A stretch of 64,000 nucleotides of DNA from Paraphoma chrysanthemicola (Eukaryota > Ascomycota > Dothideomycetes > Pleosporales > Phaeosphaeriaceae): positions 2,604,001 through 2,668,000 of the forward strand of contig JAGMWG010000002.1 of assembly GCA_020744225.1 (NCBI GenBank). Reading direction: 5' to 3'. The position numbers and the translations under genes were made by a program. Shown here one piece after another: positions 20,743 through 33,298 of this stretch. Each line of letters starts with the position of its first letter. The first letter of the stretch is position 1. The notes beneath the pieces were generated by a model. That model saw only the letters and a list, made by a program, of their open reading frames with translations, did no database searches and was not told the DNA's origin.

Positions 20743-22029
20743 ATGTCCGAAGTCGAAGCAACCCTGGAAGCCTACCGCACCCGCCTCGCATCTGGCGGGA
20801 ACTCGAGTCCCTTTCTCAACCCCACCCCCGAGACCAACACACGATACGACAAGCCCATTGCCACCGCTCAAACCGAGGGTCTCCCCATCATCGACATTTC
20901 CGCATTCCTAGACCCTGACTCATCACCATCTGCACGCCAAACCACCGCTCAGGCCATCAACGCCGCATGTGTGAACTACGGCTTCTTCTACCTAACCGGT
21001 CACGGTATCCCGTTGGATATGTTGGACGAGGTGATTGACCTAGCGAGAGAGTTTTTCTCCCTGCCGATTGAAGAAAAGAATAAAATCAAACGATATGACG
21101 CCGGTGGCCCCGAGGGCGGAGATGGTGCGCGCGGGTATCAGGGTCTCGGGGAGAATGTCACGGGTGGATTGCAGGATATGCAAGAAGCGATTGATTGGTA
21201 CGCTGACTGGCCTTCCAAACAAAACTCATCTGGAGACAACCAAAATGGAGTTGATGGGAGTGTCAAGACGCTCCAAGGCAGAAACCTCTGGCCCTCAACC
21301 CCCGAAAACTTAAAACCAATATATTTGGAATATATTGAGCGGGTTAAAAAAGTGGGTAAAGCAGTTGTCCATGCCATGGGCGTGGCGCTGGATCTTGGGC
21401 CGCCGTCGCAGCAGGGGGGAGGTGAGGAGGATGAAGAATTGTTTGTGCGGAATTGTGAGGAGAGTTTTTGGGTCATGAGGATGATTGGATATCCGCCTTT
21501 ACCTCAATCTAAATCTAGCACCAAGGCTACTCCATCATCAACATCTTCCGGCTCACAAGCCACCACAACCTCCGACAACACGTCCTCCATCACTCCAGAC
21601 GAACACCAAGAAGCACAAGAAGAAGACATCTCCCAATTCTCCTGCGGCGCCCACACAGACTACGGCTGCATAACCCTCCTCCACACCGACGCCACGCCCT
21701 CCGCCCTCCAAGTCCGTTTAAAAAACGGGACATGGCTAACCGCCTCACCCCTCCACGGCGCCTTCGTCGTCAACATCGGCGACATGATTGAGCGGTGGAC
21801 GAATGGGTTGTGGAAAAGTACGTTACATCGCGTTATACATAGGAGTCAAGGGTATAGAGTGTCCGTGCCGTTTTTCTTTGAGCCGAATTTCGATGCCGTT
21901 GTGAAGCCGTTGGGGGCGTGTGTGAAGAGGAGTGGAGGGGAGAGGGTGAGTGAGGGGGGGACGTATGGGGAGCATTTGTTGACTAAGGTGTTTAGTAATT
22001 TTTATTATAGTAAGAGGACGGATTGGTGA
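20743..22029 (+). CDS. 2-oxoglutarate/Fe(II)-dependent dioxygenase (isopenicillin N synthase-like)
   Basis: A single-exon, 428-residue oxygenase of the DIOX_N plus 2OG-FeII_Oxy type. The N-terminal part has LPIIDISAFL and NYGFFYLTGHGI with EVIDLAREFFSLP and EEKNKIKR. The catalytic core shows the iron ligands HTD (304-306) and His362 and the oxoglutarate-binding R-V-S (372-374) in RVSVPFFFEPN. A 40-residue Ser/Thr/Ala-rich insertion lies just before the HxD motif, where most relatives have a short loop. Substrate is unknown; relatives hydroxylate or desaturate diverse small molecules, and no biosynthetic cluster surrounds the gene. Transcribed in the same direction as the GMPPA-like gene, 510 bp downstream. 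Confidence 0.9.
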   Translation: MSEVEATLEAYRTRLASGGNSSPFLNPTPETNTRYDKPIATAQTEGLPIIDISAFLDPDSSPSARQTTAQAINAACVNYGFFYLTGHGIPLDMLDEVIDLAREFFSLPIEEKNKIKRYDAGGPEGGDGARGYQGLGENVTGGLQDMQEAIDWYADWPSKQNSSGDNQNGVDGSVKTLQGRNLWPSTPENLKPIYLEYIERVKKVGKAVVHAMGVALDLGPPSQQGGGEEDEELFVRNCEESFWVMRMIGYPPLPQSKSSTKATPSSTSSGSQATTTSDNTSSITPDEHQEAQEEDISQFSCGAHTDYGCITLLHTDATPSALQVRLKNGTWLTASPLHGAFVVNIGDMIERWTNGLWKSTLHRVIHRSQGYRVSVPFFFEPNFDAVVKPLGACVKRSGGERVSEGGTYGEHLLTKVFSNFYYSKRTDW

Positions 22030-22557
22030 TTGAAGTGCGGAATTAGTAGTTGAGGTTAGAACATTGATTGGGAGAGATAGGGTGGGTGTAGGCGAGTAGT
22101 TTTCTGTTTGATGTGGTATATTCAAAATCTGCATACACGCCGTATATCGACGCTTTGCTATCGCTGTCCTAGACGTATCCTATCCCATCCCATCCAATAT
22201 CATCCTGTTCCACACTATACGAACCCATGACTCCGCCCGAGCGAACACCAAGTCTAAAAAGCAGGCGACTCGCGCCTAGATCTCGCGATATATGAGAGCC
22301 AGATGTCCTTCCTGGAATACACGACAACGCCAGGTCCATCCAGCTCCAAGCAATTTGATATGTAAAACGAGCAAGCAAACTAACACGCAAAGCGCGAGAC
22401 GTATGAGTACCGCTTGTAAGGACAGATGCGCCATGGAATGATGTGGATGGCGAGGAGGAGAGAAGATGCCCGCCAGTAATGCCGAACGCCAAGTAAAAAA
22501 CAAAAATAGGATTCAAGAAGGATATGCGAGATCTGTTGTGCGGCAGTGAGTAGATCA
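22030..22557. other. Intergenic between convergent oxygenase and ATG13
   Basis: Presumed 3' UTRs. No gene or RNA is recognised. Confidence 0.5.
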
Positions 22558-25413
22558 TCAACGACCCCACGGCGAACGCTTCCCAGCGTTGCCTGTGCTA
22601 GACCCGCCTCTGCCTTCCTCAAGACTGCGGCGGGAACCACCGGCGCCGATTTCGCTCATCTGAAACAGCAGAGGCTCATCGTCGTCGAGATTGGCGGTCC
22701 GACTGTTGAAATTATACCGACTTTGGCGCTCTGTCGAGCTTGTACCGCCGGTTGAGCCTGTTGTGAGGCTGGTTGAAGATGCCTGCGAGAAGAAACCACC
22801 ACGGCCGCGCAGATTACTTGAATAGGTATTGCGTTTAGCAGGAATGTTCGATGTCGACAGTGTGCGTGGTAGGTCATCGTGCGGGTCTACATTATCCGAA
22901 CTTTGATTGTCTCTGCTGGCACTTGCTAGTGACTCTGTTTGAGTGAAAAGTCCACTTGATGTAAGATCAGTGCTCGTGATGCGATGCAGATCTCTGACAC
23001 GATCAATCTCCTCAGCCGGAAGACTGGCAGCGCGCACACCAAAGACGTCGGGCTCGTCCTCGGGGAGATTCCGGTTCTGCTGCGCAACTGAGCTGGACCT
23101 GCGATCGAAGGAATAGGGTCGTGGAGAGGCTATGTTGATTGCGCCAGGGTCATCCTCACCCTCGCTTTGTTCACCAACATCGACTGGACCTTGATCACGT
23201 CGTGTGCGACTTCTCGATTCCCTTCGACTGCGTCGTGGTTGGTCTCCATAATCGACAATGCTGTTTGCGCTTAGCCGAGATGGGATTGCGGGCGTATGCG
23301 GAGTATGTGGCGAGATCGGTTTGCCAGGCGATGATGCAGTAGATATTGATGTGCCGCCGACCATCGCAGGGACGCTGGAAAGCTGACGACTCGACGATGA
23401 CGATGAGCGATGGAGCATTGTTGACGAGGAGACCGACTCGGACAGCACGGCGTGTGAATCTCTCATGCGCTGATATTTGCCGAGCTTTGCCGTTGTCACA
23501 CGCATGCTTGCGTCCCGTGTCGCTGTATCGTTGCGGTTGAAGCTTTTCAGCTCCTTCTTAGACTCGAGCAGCTTCAAGAAGTCACCGATGGTCTCGTCAT
23601 CTGTTCGTCCTTCACCAGAACTGGCACCTTCGCCTTCATTTAAGGTTCCAGACCCACGCTGCACGGATGAAGTTGCACTACCCTTGCCGCTGCTGAGATT
23701 GTCTTCCTCCGTTTTGCTGCCTCCGCCAGATGAGAACTTACTTCTCCTGTGGCCGAAGCTGCTGCTGTAGCGTGATATTGGCGCAGGCTTTGGCGAGCTC
23801 GACGCGGACGATGCAATAGCTGTGTCGTTCGGTAGAGAAGGGGCGCGGAGAGCAGCTTGAGGTAGAGCATTGAGCGATGTTCGGTTTCGCGGCTGATTCA
23901 AGCTGCTCGGAATCGGCTGTCGTCCGAAAGAGCTGCTCGGCCGACCTAGAGAGCTACTAGGAGAGGCAGGAATCGTAGGTCCAGGGGCAGGCGAAGACGA
24001 AAGTGAGCCGGCTTTGAAGGGTTGGAAGGAGACGGACGTGCGCCGTTGGTATGAAGGCGTATCGGCAGAACGCAGGGATGACTTCGAGCCTTGCGCGGTG
24101 CGATGGTTTGGAGGTAGCTTTTGTGGCGGTGTTTCTGTGGGTGAAGATGAAGGCATATCACGAGCAGCACGAAGTGCCGAGATAGGGCTGGTCCCGGTGG
24201 GAGGTCCGACTTGGTGAAAGGTCGAAAGACTGCCATAGGCTTGGCCCACATCGGGTGTCTCTTGTGCATTGAGCTTGTTGACGGGAAGCGAGCCTGGCAC
24301 CGGCGCATTGGCCCGGGTCTTTTGTTCCAGGTACGTGTCATCCAGGCCCATGAATTGGGAGCTCAGCAGTGATTCTGAGTCAGCAACGCTGAAGTCACAG
24401 AGGTCGCGATACTCGACAGAAACGCACAGCGGGCCAATTGGTGAATTTGTCGAGCCTACGGACTGCGCAATGGTCACGGGGTCCGATGATGGAAAAAGTG
24501 GAAGGTTCAATGTGTCGTGATGAGGACTCTTAAACTCGCCATTGGAGACGCGGTAGTTAAGCTTCAAGGAGGGATGGTTCGCAGGCTGCTTAGCAACATT
24601 TTTGTTGTACCTGTAAGCTGGCAGCAGGCGCAGGTTGGCGTACAGAGATCGGAAGAGCACGACAGCTTTCTTGTAAACATTGGGTAACGGGTCACCAAGA
24701 TCTGATGGATGTACCGAGTTCTTGTCTCCCACGAATATCCTCCACCGCTCAATGACCAGTTGTGTTGGCCGGGCAGCACGGCTGGATGACCGAGACGCTG
24801 GCTCGAGCGCACTGAGAGCTGCTGCAACGTCCCATCTTTTCCCGTCTTCGTCATGAATGACTAGCGACTGCTTGTGCCCGAGGCCGGCAATGTCCAGGTA
24901 GATCTCGATACACAGAGAGGGGTGGTTGCCGGCGATGGCGTCCATGGTCTTCCACTCGGTAAGGCGTTGCTGGAGCTCGTCGCTGTCGTCGATGACCACA
25001 TTGAACTGTAGCTTGTGTCAGTGCTGCTCAGCGAAGAACGGAGACGTGTACGTACCCACTTGTTCTGTCTGACGTCGCCATTCTGAGTGAAGGCCAGAGG
25101 GAGCGTCACGCGGGACGAGACGATGCTCAGGGCTGATTTAGTGAAGAAGTTCTGGGCAAGTCAGTATTCACCCTCGTCCACCCAGAGTAGAGGTACGTAC
25201 CTGGATGACCTGGTTGACCTTCTGGTACTGCCGCTGGTCTGTTTCGGCCATCTCGTCGTCGCGGTCGTCGGCCCCGCGATCGCTGTGGGGAGGCGAGCCG
25301 AAGTAGGGATTGTGCTCGGAGCTATGCCGCTGGTTGTTGGTGCGTGTGGGATTCGTCTGGAGGTTGCTGGCTGGCGAGGCTGTCCGCGGGGAAGGGCGCT
25401 GGTAGGGATTCAT
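22558..25413 (-). CDS. ATG13: Autophagy protein Atg13
   Basis: Regulatory subunit of the Atg1 kinase complex that starts autophagosome formation; phosphorylated by TOR when nutrients are present. Three exons, complement(join(22558..25005,25056..25151,25201..25413)), 918 residues, all junctions phase 0; introns 50 and 49 nt with GTACGT donors. Exon 1 gives a disordered leader (MNPYQRPSPRTASP) and QKVNQVIQ; exon 2 gives NFFTKSALSIVSSRV; exon 3 starts FNVVIDDSDELQ. The HORMA domain continues through IEIYLDIAGLG, QLVIERWRI, the LFRSLYANLRLLPAYR signature and VEYRDLCDFSV. The remaining 550 residues are Ser/Pro-rich and disordered, as expected for the Atg1/Atg17-binding and TOR-target region, ending RSPWGR. 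The family match is clear. Confidence 0.92.
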
Positions 25414-28310
25414 GGTCGGCGGCCTCCTGCAGGTACAGCGAGTGAAGTGTGCAGTGGGTAGGCTGAGGCTGGGTTGGAGTGCGGATGCGATTATCGTTGC
25501 GGCGGAAAGAGGCGAGTGCTGATGGTCGCCATCACGAGTGCACCGGGTCAGATTTGGGCAGTGGCAGTCACGGATGTCTCTGATCAAGTAGCCCACGCGG
25601 GGAGGGTCCTGGCGAGCGGCGGCGGCTCAGGCAACAGCCATGGTATACAGGGTGCGAAAGGCGGAGTGGTGGTGCGGTGCCTGAAGCGGAGGGCGGAGAT
25701 AAGGCTGAGCACCCTACTGAGGCTGGCCGGGTCGCGATGCAGGCGGACGGGACGACACTCTGGGGGGCTTCTGGGGGGCACTGCGGGCACTGCGGGCGCT
25801 GTTGTCGTCGCGGGGTGTCTGGCAGGTGCAGGTGGGTTTGGTACAGTCAAAGAGTGTTGAGACGCATGGACAGCCGGTCGAGTCACGAGCGACTTGCAGA
25901 TGACGCTTTGGCTGATAGCAAGAGACCCAAGCTCCAGACAAGGGCCTGCGGGTAGATAGAGGAGGTAGCGGCCACGCAGGGGAGCTCCGGGCGAGATGGC
26001 AATGCTGCAAGCTGTAGGTCAAGTGTGCCGAGTGGTGTGCTGCACCGCTTGCTTACTCGCCGCCAGTCTGGGGAAGCTGGAGGGCGTCTTGACACTGCAG
26101 CTTGACGTCTCTCTCTGCGATCCGCGACGACACGCTAGTCTCGCTTGGCGCCGGTGCATTGCAGGCGCGCGACCATCTACCTCCACCATGCCTGGCCTCC
26201 GACCCACTCGGACGACATGGCGAGCTGATGCCCTCCGTGGATGGACTCATCGCCCGCTCGTATGGGGATGCGCAGTCCGAGTCCGCACTTCGCAACTGCG
26301 CAATTCTGCTCGAAAATGGTCAATCCGCGTCCAGTCATGCTGTCGACATGTCACGCCATTGGCCGGCGGGTATGCACCAACGTTCCAGCCCGCATTTGCT
26401 TCTTCCGCATCACAGCCTCAAGTCGACGAGACGAGAAGCGAGCGCTGACCGGTGGTACAAGATCCACTCCCCGCTCCATCTTGTGTGCCACTTGTCGCCG
26501 GTCAGACTGGAGTCGATGGAAGTGACAGCTCGTCGCAGAGAGCCCTGATAGGTCTGGTTGTAGCACTGCATTGAGGACCCGGGCATCGCCTCATCTGAAT
26601 GGCCAGTTGCACCATCGTCGTGACTGGACATCTGCCTGAAGAAAGCTCAATCGGAATGGATCGAACGTCTGCGCACTTGCGCCTATTGATGCCTGCGTCA
26701 TCGACGTTGCCTGTAGCGGAGGCATACGACGTGCCCTTGAGGTCTGCTTCTGCAAGATGTTAACCTTCACACACTTGCGGCTGCCTACATTGGTGATTCA
26801 TGTTCGTCTCCATAGCGACGGTGTTATGCCTCCTCAACATGGCTGAGACTGAATGAAGCTTTCGAGCCCAGCGACCTGGTTTGTGTGCGACCATTTGCTG
26901 ATGCGCTTCACTTTCAAAGTGCTGACGTGGACAGAGCATTGTAAACTTTACTTCGTGTGACTTCAACCTACTCAGGTCGAAATCATTGAAAAGGCTCCTA
27001 CATGAACCTAAATATGTTCCGCACGTCTGACTTGCATGTCCAGAACCGTCATAGGCTGCGGTGAGGTTACGGTATACTGCACCTTTGCAGCTCTGGTGGG
27101 TCAACAGATCTACTTCTTCCGTAATTTTTTTTACGCGCAGCGCAAATAGATGCGACTGCTGCTAGAGTAGCAGAGACAGTCTTAACATGAAAGCCTAGAG
27201 GCCCTCAATGCGTTATAAAGGTAGTACTGCAGTCGCAAGCACACGAGAGGGCATCCAGGACTGTCCCATCGGAGCTGTCCAGGTGCAGTGCACAATACAC
27301 AGAAAGGCGTGCAGCATATCGTGGTACCAACGACTTACCCCGCTATCGCCAACGCCCCAAAACACGCTCATAATCTGCCACAATACGACATCTGTCGCGA
27401 GATGTTTTGGATTCTCTTATTGAAAACTCGAGTGCCAAGTCTGCTGTTCGCTACGTAACATGTGCTCACCGCTAGGTGGACCAATGCCCGTGAACGTGCA
27501 ACATAAGAGGCCGATCCCCAGCGCAGCCGTCTTCCTCAACCCTCGATGCACATGTCGCAGCACCACCGAGGTCCAGCGACCTCATGACCGTAGTTTTCTG
27601 CCTTTGCCATAGAGGCACTCGTTCCCGCGAGGCACTGTAGACCTCCAGCGAGCAATGGAAGCAGCATGTGGAGGGACCTCGTTGCCGTGATTGGCTGAGT
27701 GAGACGCGGCATCGAGTAGACATCCCCCACAATCAACACAATCAAGCGCATTACTCCTCGCGCCCGCGATCCCACCAGTTCTTATAGTTGACGTCCTGCT
27801 CGCCTCTACCGGAGAATCCGCTGACTCCTGCAATCTCACTCTGACTCACATTGACTCCAGCAACAGACTGCTCCCAGCGCATTATCGCCTCGGCTCCCTC
27901 CCTTCGTCATCGATAGGAACCACCCGCACACCCGACGACCATACCACATTTCCACCATCGCACTTTCCCAACACGTCCCGTCTGCAATCGCGCTCGACTG
28001 CAGTAAAGCCCCTGTCAAACACGCCTTGTTTGCCACTCCGACCGCCGAAGCATCACGTCTGCACCCTTCTCAGTCGTCTTGCCACCTGGTCCCCAACGCG
28101 CACATTCAAGCCGAAAATCACTACCCGCATACACATTACATTCGACCCTTCTGAGCTATACACATCGCCGGCCATACGCGTTCGGCGCTCCTTCCCTCGG
28201 AGTCTTCCCCAGCTTCACAGCCAACACCTTTAAACACGCTTCGGCCCACCGAGGTTGAGGCGAGGTGTTACCTGTAGAAGTTTCGGAGCACTCCTCGTCA
28301 CTCTCGGCAC
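25414..28310. other. 2.9-kb region without recognisable gene between ATG13 and the IBTK-like gene
   Basis: The two flanking genes diverge from here. Many short open frames exist on both strands (longest about 150 codons near 26.1-26.5 kb), but none has a recognisable family, clean start or splice pattern. The part just before 28311 (about 27.8-28.3 kb) is C/T-rich with little purine, as in fungal promoters and 5' UTRs. A small orphan gene or lncRNA cannot be excluded. Confidence 0.4.
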
Positions 28311-31300
28311 ATGAGCGGATATCTCTGGAAATACTACCTCGAAGATGATGTCGACAACTTCCGGCATGTACTCTCGACCGCCACGCATACAGGCCGAGGC
28401 GCACCGAAGAGTTTCGCCGGCTGGCAGAGCGGAGTACATGGCACCGCTGTGAGCAGCAGTCCAGGTAGCTATGGCGCTTCACCCATGTTGAGTGGGAAGG
28501 CGAGGAGGATGGGGCTTGCAGCACAGGCATCCATCAACCGGGCCGACCTCAATAGTCGCGATGCAGCTGGCATGACCATCTTGCACCACTCTGCATCATC
28601 TTCGGCCGAAAGTGCTGTCGAATTTGCGCAGGTGCTCCTTGAGCACCCGTGGGTCGACTTGTACATCCAGGACACTGAGAATGGCTGGACTGCGCTTCAT
28701 CGAGCCTTTTACTTTGGCAACATTGCGATTGCCCGCCTCATCTTGAACCGCGATACTCAGGATATTCTTGGTTATGGTTCGGGCGGGTTTAATCAGCATG
28801 CACGGGGTCTTGTGAAGATCAAGGACAAGGAGGGTTACGGTCCGCTGGATCTGTTCGGCATGACGATCAAGGACCGAACCCTGCGTCCGGAAGAATCACC
28901 GCTTCTGGACATTGATTCAGACGACGAGATGGCACATGGCGACAGCGGTGATGCTGAAGATGACGTCCGTAAAAGACTAATCACTCCACCTGTGCTACTT
29001 GGAGGCGACGAGGTGTACACTTTTGGGAGCAACAAGAACGTCACTCTTGGTTTCGGTGATCAGGACGACCGTCAGTTTCCTGAGCGCATCGTTTTGCGAC
29101 GGCCTGATCATTTGCTCCAGAGATTTTATCGGGAGCACCGAGAACGACAAAGCCACTACTGGACTTCGATGGGTATGCCATTGCAAGATTCTGGCTTGTC
29201 GCCTCCTAGAGGTGTTGTTGAACTTCCCATCCACATCCGAAATACTCCTATCGTGATTCAAAACGTCGAGATGTCGAAGCTGCACACAGCGGTGCTGACT
29301 ACCGATCCCGTTTCTAACCTTTACATGTGTGGTCATGGCCCAGGAGGCCGGCTGGGTACTGGCAGCGAGACCACCAGATATCAATTTGCCTGTATTGAAG
29401 GAGGTGGACTCAGCCAGAAGAAAGTGGCTGCAGTGACTCTGGGTCAGAATCATACCTTGGCTATCACCGATGATGGAGAAATCTATTCTTGGGGAAACAA
29501 CGCCTACGGGCAGCTTGGTTACAGCCTACCAAAGCCTGCTCTGAAAGATGATGACCCCATCTCCACCATTCCTCGCCAGATCTTTGGCCCTTTGAAGCGA
29601 GAAGCTGTCGCCGGCGTAGCTGCATCTCGAATTCATTCCGTCGTGCACACGACTACGTCGCTTTACACTTTTGGCAAGAATGAAGGACAGCTGGGCATTG
29701 TTGACTCGGATGCACGCTCTCTGGAGACGCAGGTCATCCCTCGCAAAATTGCCGCCGCTTTGTTCTCAAGTTCCATTCTCTCAGTGTCTGCCATAGACGG
29801 GGCGTCTATTTGTCTCTTAGAGAATCGCGAAGTTTGGGTCTTTGCCAATTATGGCTACTCCAAACTCAGCTTTCCCTTGGATGGCTTCACCAGCAGTTTC
29901 CTGAAAGAGAGCTGGCTGACCACAAAGTATGACACTTCGCCAAACAGGATCAAAAAGGTCACATCGGGAGGTGACACTATTTGCGCGCTGACAACGTCTG
30001 GAGAGGTTTTCACTGTGGCTGTCAGTCGGCGTGTCGAGGGTTCGCAGGATGCGAGTACTTCAACGACCAATCCAAAGCAGATTCGTGGCGCGCTTTCGGC
30101 TCCCCATCGCATCTGGTCGTCTCAGAAAAGTCACATGGCCGCAAGGGATGTGGACGTTGACCAAGATGGTTCCATCATATTGACAACCGATGCCGGCAGT
30201 GTTTGGCGCCGCACCAAAAGAGCAACTATCAAGAACGCAAACGCTGGCGTAGCGGACGTCAAGCCCAAAGACTACAAGTTCCAGCGCGTGCCTGGTCTTA
30301 CACGTGTCATCGCAGTGCGTGCATCTGCGTATGGAGCTTATGCTGCTGTACGGAAGGACTGCGATGTTACCAGGAACCAGATCGGAGTGGATGAACCCAG
30401 TCTCTGCGACGACCTTTCACCTCTCCTCTCGTTCCATGAGATGACCAACTATGAAGAGTCCTCTGACGATGAAGAGCCTTTGCCTCGATTCTGGACAAGT
30501 CGTGCAGATGCACAGTCACTCCGGAAGCGCACATTGAAGTCAAAAGACTTGGAGATGGAGGTCTCTGCCATCCTGCGACAGGCCTCGGTGACATCAGAGA
30601 ATACATATGACATGGTGATTGGCACAACCACTTCTGATGTATATCTACCGGTTCACGAAGTTATCTTCTCGGGACGATCTCGCGTGCTACGCACCGCGAT
30701 GATTGACTTGAGAGCACAGGACTCCGAGATTGTGCTTACTGATTTGTTGACCGTTAAGAAGGACCAGGGCAACACAGTGGTTCTATTCCACGGTGTTGAC
30801 TTCCTCACCATATTTGATCTCGCTCTATATCTCTACACGGACACACTGGTCGATTTCTGGAATGTTACTAGACACTATCCTACCCTGGCGTACAGATACC
30901 GCACAATCCGCACAGAGCTGCTGAAAGTAGCCTCTCGTCTCGAAATGAAGCAACTAGAGCCCGCCGTACGTCAAATGGTGAATCCTCGAAGGTCGCTTCA
31001 CGTAGACCTCGCAATGGCGATCAAGGAGCCGTCCTTCTTCGACAGTGGCGATGTCGTTGTAGACCTAGCTGATGGCGAGATGCTGCTGCACTCCGACATC
31101 ATATGCCAACGCTGCCCGTTCTTCGAAGGTCTCTTCCGAGGTCGTGCAGGCGGTCAGTGGCTCGCCGGACGACGTACTGAAGAGTCCTCCTTGGTCCGGG
31201 TTGATCTTACGCACGTCGAGACTCATTTGTTCGAGCTTGTTGTCCGGCACTTGTACACTGACGCCGGCGAAGAGATCTTTGAGGATGTCACGAGCGAGGA

Positions 31301-33298
31301 TCTCAACGATCTCCTTGCGCTTGATGAGCTTCTCGATCATGTGATGGATGTCATGTCCGTCGCAAACGAATTGATGCTCGACCGTCTAACACAGATCTGT
31401 CAGAGGCTGATTGGTCGCTATGGTGAGCACTTTTGTCAGGACTGGCGCACATGAGCTAACGCTACATTTAGTCAACGCGCGCAATGTCTGCTCCCTTCTC
31501 ATGGCAGTCGCCCCGAGCTCCGTTGCAGAGTTCAAAGATGCTGCGCTCGAATACGTCTGCCTGAGCTTGGAAGCAGTCATGCAAAATGGGTAAGTACCAA
31601 TGAAGCATGTGCGTAAGTGCTCGGCTGATTTTATACAGGTCCTTGGATGAACTTGACGAAGACCTTCTCCTCGAATTGAACCAAGTGGCGCATGAGAATC
31701 AGCTTGCGTATCTGCCCTTCGCGAGAAGTGGCCGTGCTGAGGCGGTGCTATTCGACCGCTATCCAGAGCTTGCTGAGAAGATTGAACGTGGCAAGCGCGC
31801 CAAGATTGATGCTATTGTACTCTCCAATAAGTATGCTGAGGGCGACATTTCTTCATCCTTCAGAGCACAGAGCTTGGAGGAGGTATCTGCATCACCTTTG
31901 CGCCAACGGACGAAGAGACGACCATCCAAGGAAACGAAAAGTCCCACAACGACTCCTGCACTCAAAGGCAAACGCTCAGCCCAAGATCTGATGTTCGAAA
32001 TGTCAGATGGTGAAGATGACGAGGAAGATTCTACGCAAAGAATCAAGCCTCCGCAGTTCACCGGCCAATTAGCCACCGAGGCTCACTTTGACACACCAGT
32101 AGGGTCGCCGGAGGCACCATGGTCAGCCTCAAGATCGCGGACACGCAAGTCTCCTGGTGGGCTCGACCAGGGGATGGACGGCTCCATTCCTTCTGCCAGC
32201 CCCTTGCCACCACCACTTGTTCAGCCGGAACGGCCTGCCGGCCAGCCATGGGGCACTGCACCCCTCTCGGGCGTCAAGCTCGATCTCAAAGACATCATGG
32301 CACAAACTTCGACCTCAACGCCATCAAACTTGACACTTGGACTCTCAAGGAGGGAGAGCGAGCAGAAAGCTTCAAACTCTCATGCCAAGATGTCCCAGAA
32401 AGAGCGAAAGCGACAACAACAAGCTCAACAACTTGGTACACCGATCGAGAAACTGCAGCCTGCACCGCCCGCAGTATCGCCGTGGCAGGCTGCGGCTCAT
32501 CGCAAGCCAAGCAACAGCCCGATGATGCCACCTTCCTCGCAGCCGTCACCAAAGCCATCGCCTCAGCCTTCACGAGCCTCAAGCACTCCGCAACTCACGA
32601 TGCGACAGACGGTTGCCAACAAAGGAGCTGCAAAGCAAAAAGGCAAGCAGGCCGTAACTGCAGAGGCTTCGAACACGACACCGCCCAGAAAGCCAGCAGC
32701 TAACGAGAGGGGCATGTCTGTCTCGACTGATCCAATTCCAACACCGCACTCAGTGCGCCACATACCCCTCCCACAACATGACCCTACTTCGCCCAGCCAA
32801 AATCTCAGCATGATGGAGATCTTGTCCCTACAAGAAGCCGAGAAGACATCTATCCGAGACGCCGCGGCAAAGCGCAGTCTCCAGGAGATCCAGCAAGAAC
32901 AAGAATTCCAGGCATGGTGGGACGAAGAAAGCAAGCGCGTGGCGCAGGAAGAAGAGCAGCGGAAGCGCACCGAAGAGCGTGCTCTCAGGAACGCTTCGCG
33001 TGGGCGAGGCAAGGGTCGCGGCGGCCGTGGTGGCAAGGGCAAAGGACAGGACAAAGCGGAGGACAAAGAAAACGATCGCGGGAAAGGAAGTCGGGATGTT
33101 GCCCAGGACCCAGCACAGTCTGTTGCTGCGTCTACAAAACCTGCGCCGAAGCACGAAGGCGCGGACAGAGGCCGAGGTAGAGGCCGAGGCCAGCGTGGTG
33201 GACGAGGCGGACCAAGAGGCGGACGTATACCCGGTCGGCAGCGTACTGATGCATCGGCGGCTGGGGCGCAAGCCGCGGGTACAGCTCAGCAGACCTGA
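28311..33298 (+). CDS. IBTK-like protein: ankyrin, RCC1 repeats, two BTB domains, RG-rich tail
   Basis: Three exons, join(28311..31422,31472..31589,31639..33298), 1629 residues; introns 49 nt each, phases 1 and 2. Layout: ankyrin repeats (about 80-140: AGMTILHHSASSS, NGWTALHRAFYFGN); RCC1-type blades (about 233-450: EVYTFGSNKNVTLGFG, LYMCGHGPGGRLGTG, IYSWGNNAYGQLGY, LYTFGKNEGQLG); BTB1 from about 765 (YDMVIGTTTSDVYLPVHEVI); BTB2 from about 914 (DVVVDLADGEMLLHSDIICQ); then a BACK-like helical part and a long disordered region ending in RGRGKGRGGRGG and GRGRGRGQRGGRGG. The same ankyrin-RCC1-BTB-BTB order is known from animal inhibitor of Bruton tyrosine kinase, a CUL3 adaptor. By family logic this would recruit substrates to a CUL3 ubiquitin ligase; the RG tail suggests RNA binding. 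That role in fungi is inference. Confidence 0.88.

Noticed and set aside
26102..26548. 148-codon plus-strand ORF in the 2.9-kb gap
   Set aside because: No homology features, no splice pattern, and a competing frame of similar length overlaps it; treated as chance.
32119..32703. 194-codon plus-strand ORF in another frame
   Set aside because: Overlaps the disordered tail of the IBTK-like protein in a different frame; no family features.
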